64,000 nt of DNA from Noviherbaspirillum galbum (GCF_010974945.1 NZ_JAAIVB010000021.1:98879-162878); one strand, 5' to 3'; counted from the stretch's first letter, positions 9,020-17,604 are shown. The notes: generated by a model not told the origin, from the sequence alone. Made by a program: numbers and translations.

Positions 9020-9901
9020 ATGCTGACTTCCTGCCTCTGCACCCAAGCATCGCTCCTGTCGCCGCAAATGCAGGAATGGCAGCTTCGCTTCAAGGAGCGG
9101 CCCATTCACCTGCACCGCAAGATCTGGGAATGGTGCTACATCAGCGAGGCGCTGGCCGAGCGCGGGATGCTGCGTCCCGGCATGCGCGGGCTGGGATTCG
9201 CGGTGGGCCAGGAGCCGCTCACCGCCATGTATGCGCGCATGGGCGCGTCCATCGTGGCGACCGACCTGTTCGTCGAGAAGGCGGAGGAGAGCGGCTGGGT
9301 CAGCACCGGCCAGCATGCCGATGGCTTCGACGCACTCAACCAGCGCCAGCTCTGCGACAAGACCGAGTTCAACCGGCTGGTGGATTTCCGTTTTGCCGAC
9401 ATGAACGACATCGGCGGCAGCTTCAACGGCAGCTTCGACGGCCAGTTTGATTTCCTCTGGTCTTCCTGCGCCTTCGAGCACCTTGGCGACATCGAGAAGG
9501 GCTTGCGCTTCGTGCGCGAAGCCATGCGCTGCCTGAAGCCGGGCGGCTTTGCGGTGCATACCACCGAATTCAACCTCTCCTCCGACGCCGATACCGTGGA
9601 AAGCGGCGCCACCGTGCTGTTCCGCAGGCAGGACATCGAGCGCCTCGCCGGCGAGCTGCGCGCCGAGGGCCATGCCATCGAGTTCGACTGGGACCAGGGC
9701 GAGGGCTATGCCGACAAGACGGTGGATCTGCCGCCGTACAAGCAGCATGTGCATCTGCGCATGCAGATCGAGCAGTATGTGGTGACCTCAATCGGGCTGA
9801 TCATCCGGAAGGCGGGGGCGGCGCATGCCGACGCGACGGACAAACGGCCGGCACCGGGCAGGCTGGGGCAGCTTTTCGGGCGGCTTGGCGGCAAGGACTG
9901 A
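9020..9901 (+). CDS. SAM-dependent methyltransferase (class I)
   Basis: The 293-residue protein has a Rossmann methyltransferase core. A glycine-rich motif I (GLGFAVGQEPL, about residues 57-67) is followed by an acidic strand end (IVATDLF). Motif IV is DFLWSSCAFEHLGDIEKG, and then comes LKPGGFAVHTTEFN, the usual Methyltransf_11-type post-motif strand. The substrate cannot be read from the sequence; similar proteins are often found with surface-polysaccharide or glycan genes. An internal ATG at 9068 (MQEWQLRF) is an alternative start, because the first 16 residues look unlike the family. Its location between the surface protein and its exporter makes modification of the surface layer or its glycan a possible but unproven role. 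Confidence 0.75.
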   Translation: MLTSCLCTQASLLSPQMQEWQLRFKERPIHLHRKIWEWCYISEALAERGMLRPGMRGLGFAVGQEPLTAMYARMGASIVATDLFVEKAEESGWVSTGQHADGFDALNQRQLCDKTEFNRLVDFRFADMNDIGGSFNGSFDGQFDFLWSSCAFEHLGDIEKGLRFVREAMRCLKPGGFAVHTTEFNLSSDADTVESGATVLFRRQDIERLAGELRAEGHAIEFDWDQGEGYADKTVDLPPYKQHVHLRMQIEQYVVTSIGLIIRKAGAAHADATDKRPAPGRLGQLFGRLGGKD

Positions 9902-9977
9902 ATTCGCCGGTCGCTGAAATGGGATTCCCGCCCCCACGCGTTTTTGCTGATTACGCGTCAATTCTCGCCGTCATGTT

Positions 9978-10121
9978 CCCTCCCCTTCAAGGGGAGGGCT
10001 AGGGTGGGGATGGGTTTCCAGTGCGACCAAAGGACAGCATTAATTTTGCAATGAACTAATGCTGTTCTTTGTACACGAGCGAAACCCATCCCCACCCCAA
10101 CCCTCCCCTTGAAGGGGAGGG
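9978..10121 (-). repeat. Composite palindromic repeat, copy A (inverted orientation)
   Basis: Each end carries a 21-bp palindrome with arms CCCTCCCCTT and AAGGGGAGGG, followed inward by (C/T)TAGGGTGGGGATGGG and TTTC, so the roughly 41-bp ends are inverted copies of each other. The interior has a smaller imperfect inverted repeat (GGACAGCATTA and TAATGCTGTTC). Read on the minus strand, the interior aligns with copy B, ending in GCACTGG before the terminal arm. Confidence 0.85.
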
Positions 10122-10316
10122 GGCCGAGACAGAGCGGCATTCCCACGCACGCCGCAAAAAAGTCTGGCACATCCCCGCGCTAGCAGGAGTTCTAGATCTA
10201 TCCGCAAAACCTATTCTCCCCACCCAAATCCCGCCACTTTTTACCTCCCGCAACGGAACTTTCAGGTCCGCAAAATTGCTTGCAATCAGCAAGCGATATG
10301 TTATTCTTCTCCGCAA

Positions 10317-10332
10317 TGTGATCCACATCACG
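10317..10332. promoter_or_regulatory. CRP-like binding site upstream of the type I secretion operon
   Basis: TGTGA-TCCACA-TCACG differs by one base from the palindromic CRP consensus. A possible -10 (TAAATT, 10355-10360) begins 22 bp after the box, close to the 24 bp seen upstream of the surface-protein gene. Confidence 0.5.
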
Positions 10333-10418
10333 TTAAGCACTTCCAAGTCATTGATAAATTAGACTTTCTTAATTTTCAAGGCAACTCAACAAGACCTCTG
10401 CAGAGACGATTGCTCGAC

Positions 10419-12158
10419 ATGAAACCCCTATACCAAGTCCCTAAAAACGAAATCATGGAGGCGCTGACGGCATTCAAAGGCGCCTTTCGCACGGTTGGCG
10501 TCTTTTCCGCGATCATCAACCTGCTGATGCTCGTGCCGTCTCTGTACATGCTGCAGGTCTACGACCGCGTGCTGCAAAGCCGCAATGAAATCACCCTGCT
10601 GATGCTGACCATGATCATGCTGGGCGCCTACGTCTTCATGAGCGCCCTCGAACTGGTGCGCAGCTTCATCCTGGTCCGCGTTGGCGCCCAGCTCGACATG
10701 AAGCTCAACAAGCGGGTCTATACCGCCGCCTTCGAGCAGAACCTGAAGAAGGGCGGCGGCAATGCCGGCCAGTCGCTGCAGGACCTGACCAACATTCGCC
10801 AGTTCCTGACCGGCAACGCGCTGTTCGCCTTCTGCGACGCGCCCTGGTTCCCCTTCTACCTCATCGTCATCTTCATGTTCGAGCCGACGCTCGGCATCTT
10901 CGCGCTGGCCTCGACCGCCATCCTCGTGGTGCTGGCCTTCGTCAACGAGAAGGTCTCGAAGAAGCCGCTGTCCGAAGCCAACACCATGGCGGTGACGTCC
11001 ACCGCGCTGGCATCGAGCAACCTGCGCAATGCCGAAGTCATCGAATCGATGGGCATGCTGCCCAACCTGATGAGCCGCTGGTTCAAGATGCATGGCCGCT
11101 TCCTGCAGCTGCAGGGCGAGGCGAGCGAGAAGGCGGGCATCGTCACCGCCGTCACCAAGTTCGTGCAGGTTTCGGTGCAGTCCCTCGTGCTGGGCCTCGG
11201 TGCGCTACTGGTCATCGAAGGCAAGATCTCCCCGGGCATGATGATCGCCGCCTCCATCCTGCTGGGCAAGGCAATGGGTCCGGTGCAGATGCTGATCGGC
11301 GTGTGGAAATCGTGGTCGAGCACCCGCAGCGCCTATGGGCGCCTGGTCAAGCTGCTGTCCGACAATCCCGCCCGCGAGGCCGGCATGTCCCTGCCCGCGC
11401 CGCAAGGCGTGGTGAGCGTCGAAGGCGCTGTCGCCGCTCCTCCCGGTTCGCAGATTCCCGTGCTGCGCGGCCTGAGCTTTGCCTTCCAGCCCGGCGACGC
11501 CGTCGGCATCATCGGCCCCAGCGGCTCCGGCAAGTCCACGCTGGCGCGCCTGCTGGTCGGCATCTGGCCCGCCGCTTCCGGCAAGGTCCGCCTCGACGGC
11601 GCCGACATCTACCAGTGGAACAAGGATGAGCTCGGCCCACACATCGGCTACCTGCCGCAGGACATCGAGCTCTTCGCCGGCACGGTCAGCGAGAACATCG
11701 CCCGCTTCGGCGACATCGATGCCGAGAAGGTCATCGATGCCGCCAAGCGCGCCGGCGTGCACGACATGATCCTGCACTTCCCGAAGGGCTACGACACCCT
11801 GCTGGGTGACGGCGGCGCCGGCCTGTCCGGCGGCCAGAAGCAGCGCCTCGGCCTGGCGCGCGCCATGTACGGCGATCCCGCGCTCGTCGTGCTCGACGAA
11901 CCCAATTCCAACCTGGACGACCAGGGCGAGCAGGCCCTCGTGCAGGCGGTGCTGGACATGCGCCGCCGCGGTAAGACCGTGGTGCTGATCACCCACCGCA
12001 CCAGCATCATCGGCGCGACCAACAAGCTGCTGCTGCTGCGCGAAGGCGTGTCGCAGGTCTTCGGTCCGACCGAACAGGTATTGCAGGCGCTTTCCCAGGC
12101 CAGCCAGCAGGCTGCCGCGGAACAGGGCCAAGGCCGCATCGCAGCGCAGGCTGCTTGA
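10419..12158 (+). CDS. Type I secretion ABC transporter, permease/ATPase (PrtD/RsaD-like)
   Basis: This 579-residue inner-membrane exporter has an N-terminal six-helix ABC transmembrane domain without a C39 peptidase domain, as in the PrtD/AprD/RsaD group. A nucleotide-binding domain follows: Walker A GPSGSGKST at residues 366-374, the Q-loop segment YLPQDIELF, signature LSGGQKQR from about 469, Walker B with D493-E494 in the LDEPNSNLD form characteristic of this group, and the switch segment ITHRTS. The ATG at 10419 is chosen over a TTG three codons earlier; an ATG at 10455 is also possible. It is the first gene of a three-gene operon with the adaptor and outer-membrane channel. The most likely cargo is the DUF4214 surface protein upstream. 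Confidence 0.92.
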   Translation: MKPLYQVPKNEIMEALTAFKGAFRTVGVFSAIINLLMLVPSLYMLQVYDRVLQSRNEITLLMLTMIMLGAYVFMSALELVRSFILVRVGAQLDMKLNKRVYTAAFEQNLKKGGGNAGQSLQDLTNIRQFLTGNALFAFCDAPWFPFYLIVIFMFEPTLGIFALASTAILVVLAFVNEKVSKKPLSEANTMAVTSTALASSNLRNAEVIESMGMLPNLMSRWFKMHGRFLQLQGEASEKAGIVTAVTKFVQVSVQSLVLGLGALLVIEGKISPGMMIAASILLGKAMGPVQMLIGVWKSWSSTRSAYGRLVKLLSDNPAREAGMSLPAPQGVVSVEGAVAAPPGSQIPVLRGLSFAFQPGDAVGIIGPSGSGKSTLARLLVGIWPAASGKVRLDGADIYQWNKDELGPHIGYLPQDIELFAGTVSENIARFGDIDAEKVIDAAKRAGVHDMILHFPKGYDTLLGDGGAGLSGGQKQRLGLARAMYGDPALVVLDEPNSNLDDQGEQALVQAVLDMRRRGKTVVLITHRTSIIGATNKLLLLREGVSQVFGPTEQVLQALSQASQQAAAEQGQGRIAAQAA

Positions 12159-12179
12159 GAAGAACGCTGAGGAGTCATC

Positions 12180-13532
12180 ATGAGAATGCTATTCAACAAG
12201 GACGGCGCTACCGAAGTCGTCATCAAGCCGGCTGACGCCGCAATGGTCAATACCGATGCCACCAAGCACACCCGACTCGGCTGGTGGATCGTGCTCGCCG
12301 GCGTCGGCGGCTTCATCCTCTGGGCCATGTTCGCGCCGCTCGACAAGGGCGTGCCCGCGCCCGGCACCGTCATGGCGTCCGGCAACCGCAAGCTCATCCA
12401 GCACCAGAGCGGCGGCACCATCGAGGACATCCTCGTCAAGGAAGGCGACAAGGTGAAGGCCGGACAGACCCTGGTCAAGATGAACGACGTGATCGCGCGT
12501 TCCAACGCCGACACCGCCCGCGCCCAGTACATTACCGCGCGCGCCGTCGAGTCCCGCCTGCTTGCCGAACGTGACGGCAAGGGCGAGATCGCCTTTCCGG
12601 ACGAGCTGAAGAACGCCAAGGACGATCCCCGCGCCGCCAGCGCCATGCTGACGCAGCAGCAGCTGTTCTCGTCGCGCCAGATGTCGCTGCGCAGCGAACT
12701 CGGCGCGCTCGACGAAAGCGTTGCAGGCCTGAAGTCGCAGGTCCGCGGCCTCAAGGAAGTGCTGGAAAGCCAGCGCGAGCAGGGCAAGCTGGTGAAGGAC
12801 CAGCTGGACAGCCTGCGTGACCTGGTCAAGGACGGCTATGTGGCGCGCAACCGCGTGCTCGACCTCGAGCGCACCTATTCGCAGATCAACGGTGCGGTGT
12901 CGGAAAACATCGGCAACATTGGCCGCGCCGAGCGCCAGATCGCCGAGCTCAACCTGCGCCGCGTGCAGCGCCAGCAGGACTACCAGAAGGAAGTCCGCAC
13001 CCAGCTGTCCGATACCCAGAAGGAAGCCGAGGCGCTGCAGAGCCGCCTCAAGGCTCTGGACTTCGAGCTGAACAACGCCGACGTCAAGGCGCCGGTCGAT
13101 GGCACGGTGGTGGCGCTGAACGTCTTCACCCGCGGCGGCGTCGTGCCTCCGGCATTCCGCATGATGGACCTGCTGCCGACCGATGATCCGCTGATCGTCG
13201 AATCGCAGATCCCGGTCAACCTGATCGACAAGGTCCATCCCGACCTGCCGGTCGAGCTGATCTTCAGCGCCTTCAACCAGAATCAGACTCCGCACATCCC
13301 CGGCGTCGTGACCCAGGTGTCCGCCGACCGAATCACGGACGAGCGCACGGGCATGCCGTACTACAAGATGCGCATCCGCGTGACCGACGAAGGCAAGAAG
13401 CTGCTCGGCTCGCTGCAGGTGCGCCCCGGCATGCCGGTGGAAGCCTTCATCAAGACGGGTGAACGCACCATGATGAGCTACCTGCTCAAGCCGGTGTTCG
13501 ACCGCGCCAAGTCTTCCCTGAGCGAGGAGTGA
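12180..13532 (+). CDS. Type I secretion periplasmic adaptor, HlyD/PrtE family
   Basis: The 450-residue protein has a short cytoplasmic N-terminus, one membrane helix (about residues 39-58, WWIVLAGVGGFILWAMF) and a split lipoyl/barrel-sandwich domain (GTVMASGNRKLIQHQSGG and later VKAPVDGTVVALNVFTRGG). These flank a long helical coiled-coil hairpin (about residues 95-290). A beta-barrel C-terminus carries VRPGMPVEAFIKTGERT, the family signature near the end. It bridges the ABC exporter to the outer-membrane channel. It begins 21 nt after the exporter gene, with a GAGGAG-like site, and overlaps or abuts the next gene. Confidence 0.93.
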   Translation: MRMLFNKDGATEVVIKPADAAMVNTDATKHTRLGWWIVLAGVGGFILWAMFAPLDKGVPAPGTVMASGNRKLIQHQSGGTIEDILVKEGDKVKAGQTLVKMNDVIARSNADTARAQYITARAVESRLLAERDGKGEIAFPDELKNAKDDPRAASAMLTQQQLFSSRQMSLRSELGALDESVAGLKSQVRGLKEVLESQREQGKLVKDQLDSLRDLVKDGYVARNRVLDLERTYSQINGAVSENIGNIGRAERQIAELNLRRVQRQQDYQKEVRTQLSDTQKEAEALQSRLKALDFELNNADVKAPVDGTVVALNVFTRGGVVPPAFRMMDLLPTDDPLIVESQIPVNLIDKVHPDLPVELIFSAFNQNQTPHIPGVVTQVSADRITDERTGMPYYKMRIRVTDEGKKLLGSLQVRPGMPVEAFIKTGERTMMSYLLKPVFDRAKSSLSEE

Positions 13533-13534
13533 GC

Positions 13535-15004
13535 GTGACCGTGCAAGTGAATCTGAAGAAAGGCCTGCTGGCGTCGGCCGTGATGATGGCGCTGGCGTCG
13601 CAATCCGGCGGCGCGTTCGCGATCGGTTTGCTCGACGCCTACCAGGCGGCATTGCAGAACGACCCGACCTACCAGTCGGCCGTGAATGAAAGCAAGGCGG
13701 GCCAGCAGTACAAGGTCCTCGGCCGCTCCAACCTGCTGCCGCAGGTATCGGCCAGCTACTCCACCAGCAAGAACCGCGCGGATTACACCTCGCCGAACAT
13801 CTTCGGCATCGTGGACACGACGCACCCCGAATACACCAGCAACTCCGGCGTGGTCCAGCTGCGCCAGCCGGTGATCAACTTCGACGGCTATGCGCGCTAC
13901 AAGCAAGGCATCGCGCAGACCAACTACACCGATGCGCAGTTCAACGGGCGTGCCCAGGACCTGATCATCCGCGTGCTGTCGGCGTATGCAGATGCAAAGT
14001 TTGCCGAGGACCAGCTTGCCCTCTCGACGGTGCAGCGCGACGTGCTCGCGGAGCAGCGCACCGTCAACGAACGCATGTTCAAGGGCGGCGAAGGCACCAA
14101 GACCGACGTGCTGGAAACCCAGGCCCGCTTCGACCTGTCCGAAGCGCAGCTGCTCGAATCCCGCGACAACGTGGTCAACGCGCGCAACACCCTGGCCGGC
14201 CTCATCGGCCAAGATGTGACCGAGCTCGACGGCTTGAACGACCAGTTCAAGGTCATGCCCATGAACCCGGCTTCGTTCGAGGATTGGAAGGCGCTCGCCC
14301 TGCAGAAGAACGCCGACCTCGAGGCGCAGCGCTATGGCGTGGAAATCGCCGAGCAGGAAATCCGCAAGAGCCTGGCCGGCCACGCGCCGCGCCTGGACGT
14401 GGTGGCCGCGCTGAGCAAGGGCAAGTCAGAATCGCTGACGACGCTGAACCAGGAATCGACCACCCGCAGCGTGGGCGTGCAGCTGAACATCCCGCTGTAT
14501 TCCGGCGGCGCCGTCGATGCCACCGCCAAGCAGGCCGTGGCCAACCGCGACAAGGCCAAGTCCGACCTGGAGGCCAAGACCAATCAGGTGCTGGTCGACC
14601 TGCGGCGCTACTACAACATCGCCACCAGCAGCGCCGCGCGCATCGACGCGCTGGTCAAGACGGTGCAGTCCGGCCGCGAACTCGTCACCGCCACGCGGCA
14701 AAGCGTGAAGGGCGGGGTGCGCATCAACCTCGACGTGCTCAATGCCCAGCAGCAGGTCATTACCGCCCAGCGTGACCTGGCCCAGGCGCGCTATTCCTAT
14801 CTCGTGGCCTACCTGCGCCTGCGCAATACGGCCGGCGTGCTCAACGTCGACGACCTCAACACCGTGGCGAGCTACTTCGCCAAGGGGACGGGAAGCGCCA
14901 CGACCGCCTCATTGACGTCGACGACGCCTGCAAGCGTCGACATGCTGGCGGAAAGCGCGAAGATGAAAGGCATGGTCCGCGGCGTGAGCCTGCCGGCGCA
15001 GTAA
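13535..15004 (+). CDS. TolC family outer-membrane channel of the type I secretion system
   Basis: The protein has about 489 residues with a signal peptide (LLASAVMMALASQSGGAFA, then IGLLDAYQAALQNDPTY). The N-terminal motif and the second internal repeat (about residues 250-440, with SVGVQLNIPLYSGGAVDA) are typical of TolC/PrtF proteins, in which two repeats build a 12-strand barrel and helical tunnel as trimers. A GTG at 13535 is preferred because GAGGAG ends 5 nt before it; a GTG at 13529 would overlap the adaptor stop. It is the last gene of the operon and is followed by a strong terminator. Confidence 0.93.
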   Translation: MTVQVNLKKGLLASAVMMALASQSGGAFAIGLLDAYQAALQNDPTYQSAVNESKAGQQYKVLGRSNLLPQVSASYSTSKNRADYTSPNIFGIVDTTHPEYTSNSGVVQLRQPVINFDGYARYKQGIAQTNYTDAQFNGRAQDLIIRVLSAYADAKFAEDQLALSTVQRDVLAEQRTVNERMFKGGEGTKTDVLETQARFDLSEAQLLESRDNVVNARNTLAGLIGQDVTELDGLNDQFKVMPMNPASFEDWKALALQKNADLEAQRYGVEIAEQEIRKSLAGHAPRLDVVAALSKGKSESLTTLNQESTTRSVGVQLNIPLYSGGAVDATAKQAVANRDKAKSDLEAKTNQVLVDLRRYYNIATSSAARIDALVKTVQSGRELVTATRQSVKGGVRINLDVLNAQQQVITAQRDLAQARYSYLVAYLRLRNTAGVLNVDDLNTVASYFAKGTGSATTASLTSTTPASVDMLAESAKMKGMVRGVSLPAQ

Positions 15005-15043
15005 GCAAATCGGCAAGGGCGCGCATCATCGCCCGACAGCCCA

Positions 15044-15080
15044 ATAAAAAGGGGAGCGATCACGCTCCCCTTTTATTTTC
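15044..15080 (+). terminator. Rho-independent terminator of the secretion operon
   Basis: AAAAGGGGAGCG and CGCTCCCCTTTT pair around a short AT-rich loop and are followed by ATTTTCC. The A/T symmetry means it may also stop the leftward GNAT gene that converges here. Confidence 0.88.
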
Positions 15081-15136
15081 CTTTTTTCATTTTGCCGGCC
15101 CGGATGCGGCCGGCAAGGACTTTCCTCCGCTGCCCA

Positions 15137-15586
15137 TCAAGCCATCACTGCCGGTTTTGCGACAACGAAGATGTTCTTCGTGTAGATGCCGGGCAGCCTC
15201 GGCTCGGGCGCGAAACCTACCGACTGGTAGAAGGCCTGCGTTCCCGCCCCCGGCTCGAGACAGAGGCGCCGGATCTTCGAACGCATCGCATATTGCTCGA
15301 TGTTCCTGATGAGCCAGCGGCCGATGCCGTGACCACGGTATTCCTGCAAGATGATCAGGTCGGAAACGTGGCAGAACTCCGGCGGCGCCAGTTCAAGGCG
15401 CGCGATGCCGACCTGCTTTTGCGCGGCGTCCACCGCGACCCATTGCACCTTGCCCAGCGGATGAGCGGGCCGATGATCGCGATCGTTGCTGACTTGCCAG
15501 CCGGCGTGGCGGCGGAATTTCTCGATGGCTTTTCTTGCCATCGATTCCGAAAGAAGTTGAAAGGTGAGTTGCTGCGTCTTGCTCAT
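15137..15586 (-). CDS. GNAT family N-acetyltransferase
   Basis: This 149-residue protein has the GNAT fold pattern. A strand-turn segment (VGIARLELAPPEFCHVSDLIIL) leads to the acetyl-CoA pyrophosphate-binding motif A, EYRGHGIGRWLIRN (Q/R-x-x-G-x-G/A), and then the C-terminal motif TQAFYQSVGFAPEPR with the usual Tyr. The substrate is unknown. It is transcribed toward the secretion operon and shares its terminator. The ATG at 15586 gives a normal N-terminus for the family. Confidence 0.85.
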   Translation of the reverse strand: MSKTQQLTFQLLSESMARKAIEKFRRHAGWQVSNDRDHRPAHPLGKVQWVAVDAAQKQVGIARLELAPPEFCHVSDLIILQEYRGHGIGRWLIRNIEQYAMRSKIRRLCLEPGAGTQAFYQSVGFAPEPRLPGIYTKNIFVVAKPAVMA

Positions 15587-15806
15587 GATGTTTTTCTGGA
15601 ACTGCTATTGTTCGAGGCGCGGCTGCATGCCGATCATGCAAGAATCAGCCGCTTCGCTGGCGATAAGGGGTGATGCGCGGATCACTCTCCATGCGAGTCG
15701 TTTCATTCTATACCGCAGCCCGCGTTGCGCCAGGCAATCTTTACAAATTCAAACCGATGGCTGATCCGATTCGGTATGATGGCTGACCTCGTCATGCCAC
15801 CCGGCC

Positions 15807-16952
15807 ATGTTCCCGTTCCAGACGCCACCCCGCCGCCATGCCGCCAAGGTCATCTTTGCCGACCAGCTGCGCGCGCTCGCCATCTTCTGCGTGCTGGTGG
15901 TCCATCTCCTCGGCAGCTATTGGGCGGCGCGCGACACGGTGGCCCAGCACATCGCCGCGCCGGTGGTAGCCGACCCGGCGGCGCGCAGCCTAAGCCTCAT
16001 TTCCCTCACCTGGGTCAATCTCGGCCCGCTGGGCGTGTCGCTGTTTTTCCTCATCAGCGGCTTCGTGATTCCCTTCTCCCTGCAGCACGCCAGACGCTGG
16101 CGCTTTCTCGGCGCGCGCATGCTGCGCATCTATCCCACTTATGTCGCCTGCCTGCTGCTCGGCATGGCCGCGGTCTGGACCAGCGCGCGGTTCTGGGGCA
16201 AGCCGGTGCCATGGGATGCCACGACCTTCTTCATGAACGCGATGCTGCTGCATAACCTCGCCTCCGTCGACACCATGGACATGGTCAACTGGAGCCTCGC
16301 GGTCGAGATCAAGTTCTACCTGCTTGCCTGCCTTGCCGCAGGCTGGATACGGACCGGACGCAGCCTGCCGGTCATCGGACTGGCGTGCGCAATCGCCGGC
16401 CTCGTCTACCTGCAGGACGCCTGGCTGCCCGCCGCATGGCAAGTCGTTCCCGCCGGCGGCTTCGCGCTGTCCTTGCCCTTGCTGATGCATGACCTGATGT
16501 TCATGCCCTTCATGCTGATCGGCACGCTGTTCTCGTTCCACTTCCGGAAGATGATCGGCACGCGCACGCTGGGAGCAGGAGTGGCGGCGCTGCTCCTCGT
16601 CTTCCTCTTCGCCTGGACGCATTCGGTGCTGAAGGACTTCTTTCCGCTGGTGCCGCTCAACTACGTGCTGGCGCTGCTCCTCTTCTCGACGGCCTACGCC
16701 TTCCGTCGCAGCTTCCGTCCCATCGGCGCGGTGGACGACCTGGCCGCCATCAGTTATCCGGTCTACGCCTTGCACACCCTGGTCGGCTATACCGCCATCC
16801 GCCTGCTGACGGCGCATGCAGTGCCGTACTACATCTCGGTCGGACTCGCCTTCCTCATCATCGCGCCGCTCGCCAGCATCGTGCACCTGCTGGTCGAAAT
16901 GCCGACGCAAGCCCTCGGCCGACGCCTGATGCAAAAAGGCCACAAGAGTTGA
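15807..16952 (+). CDS. Acyltransferase 3 family membrane protein
   Basis: The 381-residue integral membrane protein has about ten predicted hydrophobic helices. Hallmarks of the acyltransferase-3 (OafA/NodX-type) family are visible: FADQLRALAIFCVLVVHLLG near the N-terminus, with R and H in the first helix region, LFFLISGFVIPFSL (F-F-x-I-S-G-F), and the R-x-x-R-I-Y-P-T-Y variant RMLRIYPTYVACL. Such proteins transfer acetyl or other acyl groups to extracytoplasmic sugars such as LPS, O-antigen or exopolysaccharide. The substrate is unknown. It is apparently monocistronic. Confidence 0.88.
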   Translation: MFPFQTPPRRHAAKVIFADQLRALAIFCVLVVHLLGSYWAARDTVAQHIAAPVVADPAARSLSLISLTWVNLGPLGVSLFFLISGFVIPFSLQHARRWRFLGARMLRIYPTYVACLLLGMAAVWTSARFWGKPVPWDATTFFMNAMLLHNLASVDTMDMVNWSLAVEIKFYLLACLAAGWIRTGRSLPVIGLACAIAGLVYLQDAWLPAAWQVVPAGGFALSLPLLMHDLMFMPFMLIGTLFSFHFRKMIGTRTLGAGVAALLLVFLFAWTHSVLKDFFPLVPLNYVLALLLFSTAYAFRRSFRPIGAVDDLAAISYPVYALHTLVGYTAIRLLTAHAVPYYISVGLAFLIIAPLASIVHLLVEMPTQALGRRLMQKGHKS

Positions 16953-17114
16953 GGTATTCGCAATTTCTTGACCCTAGGCAACAGCTGTGACACGATCTTC
17001 CGGCGGCCGACAACAATACGCATGAAAAATGCAGGCCGCGTCCTTGCTGGCCTGCGTGAATCCGCGGGCCATCTTCACACCACGTTTTGAATACAAATCC
17101 AGGGAGGGTGGTTC

Positions 17115-17471
17115 ATGAAACACTTTGCAAAATGGGCGCTGGTAGCGACTTACTTTGTGGCGCACAGCGCATTCGCCGTCGGCTCGATCGCGATCGACGA
17201 CCAGATCGGCGAGGCCGAGCCGGCGTACGGCGTCGTGGTCGGCGAGGATTCCGCCGACGCGGCGAAGAAGGAAGCGGTCAAGACCTGCAAGGAGTACGGC
17301 GGCACGAACTGCAAGGCCATGGTCTGGTTCAAGAAATGCGGCGCGGTGGCGGTAACGAAGAAGTATTATGGCTACGGCTATGGCGACACCAAGGCGGTCG
17401 CCACGCAGAAGGCGCTGGAAATGTGCGGCCGCAACAACTGCAACATCGTGGCATCGGAGTGCGAGGAGTAA
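17115..17471 (+). CDS. DUF4189 domain-containing exported protein
   Basis: The 118-residue protein starts with a signal peptide (MKHFAKWALVATYFVAHSAFA) preceded by a GGGAGG ribosome site. The mature part has the DUF4189 layout: an alternating strand (YGVVVGEDSADAAKKEAVKTC), six cysteines spaced as likely disulfides, and a repeated A-x-x-x-A-L-x-x-C pattern (KALEMCGRNNCNIVASEC). The family is of unknown function and usually periplasmic or secreted. It is monocistronic and followed by dRS3-like repeats. Confidence 0.8.
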   Translation: MKHFAKWALVATYFVAHSAFAVGSIAIDDQIGEAEPAYGVVVGEDSADAAKKEAVKTCKEYGGTNCKAMVWFKKCGAVAVTKKYYGYGYGDTKAVATQKALEMCGRNNCNIVASECEE

Positions 17472-17490
17472 GCTCCGCGCGATCTTGAAA

Positions 17491-17572
17491 TGTCATTCCC
17501 GCGAAGGCGGGAATCCCATTGCGCGCCACTCCGGACCATTGAAATGGGATTCCCGCCTTCGCGGGAATGACA
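17491..17572. repeat. Pair of inverted dRS3-like repeats
   Basis: Two copies of the ATTCCC-N8-GGGAAT element lie head to head at 17495-17514 and 17549-17568. Including flanks, a perfect 30-bp inverted repeat runs 17491-17520 against 17543-17572, and a further partial copy lies at about 17578-17592. The core matches the dRS3-type repeat known from Neisseria and seen in other betaproteobacteria. It sits between two convergent genes and could also act as a bidirectional terminator. Confidence 0.85.
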
Positions 17573-17604
17573 AAAGTAGGCGGGAATGACAGAAGTGGTC
17601 ACAA

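Larger units (their letters stand above)
9902..10418. other. 517-bp intergenic region: palindromic repeat and exporter promoter region
   Basis: It contains half of a dRS3-like repeat (about 9915-9932), a full composite palindromic element (9978-10121), then about 300 bp of lower GC with a CRP-like box (10317-10332) before the exporter operon. Short open frames here run through the repeat and lack convincing ribosome sites. Confidence 0.7.

Noticed and set aside
9978..10121. Composite palindromes as simple Rho-independent terminators
   Set aside because: The stems lack a T tract and occur in internally related composite copies with inverted ends. They may affect transcripts, but the pattern is that of a repeat family.
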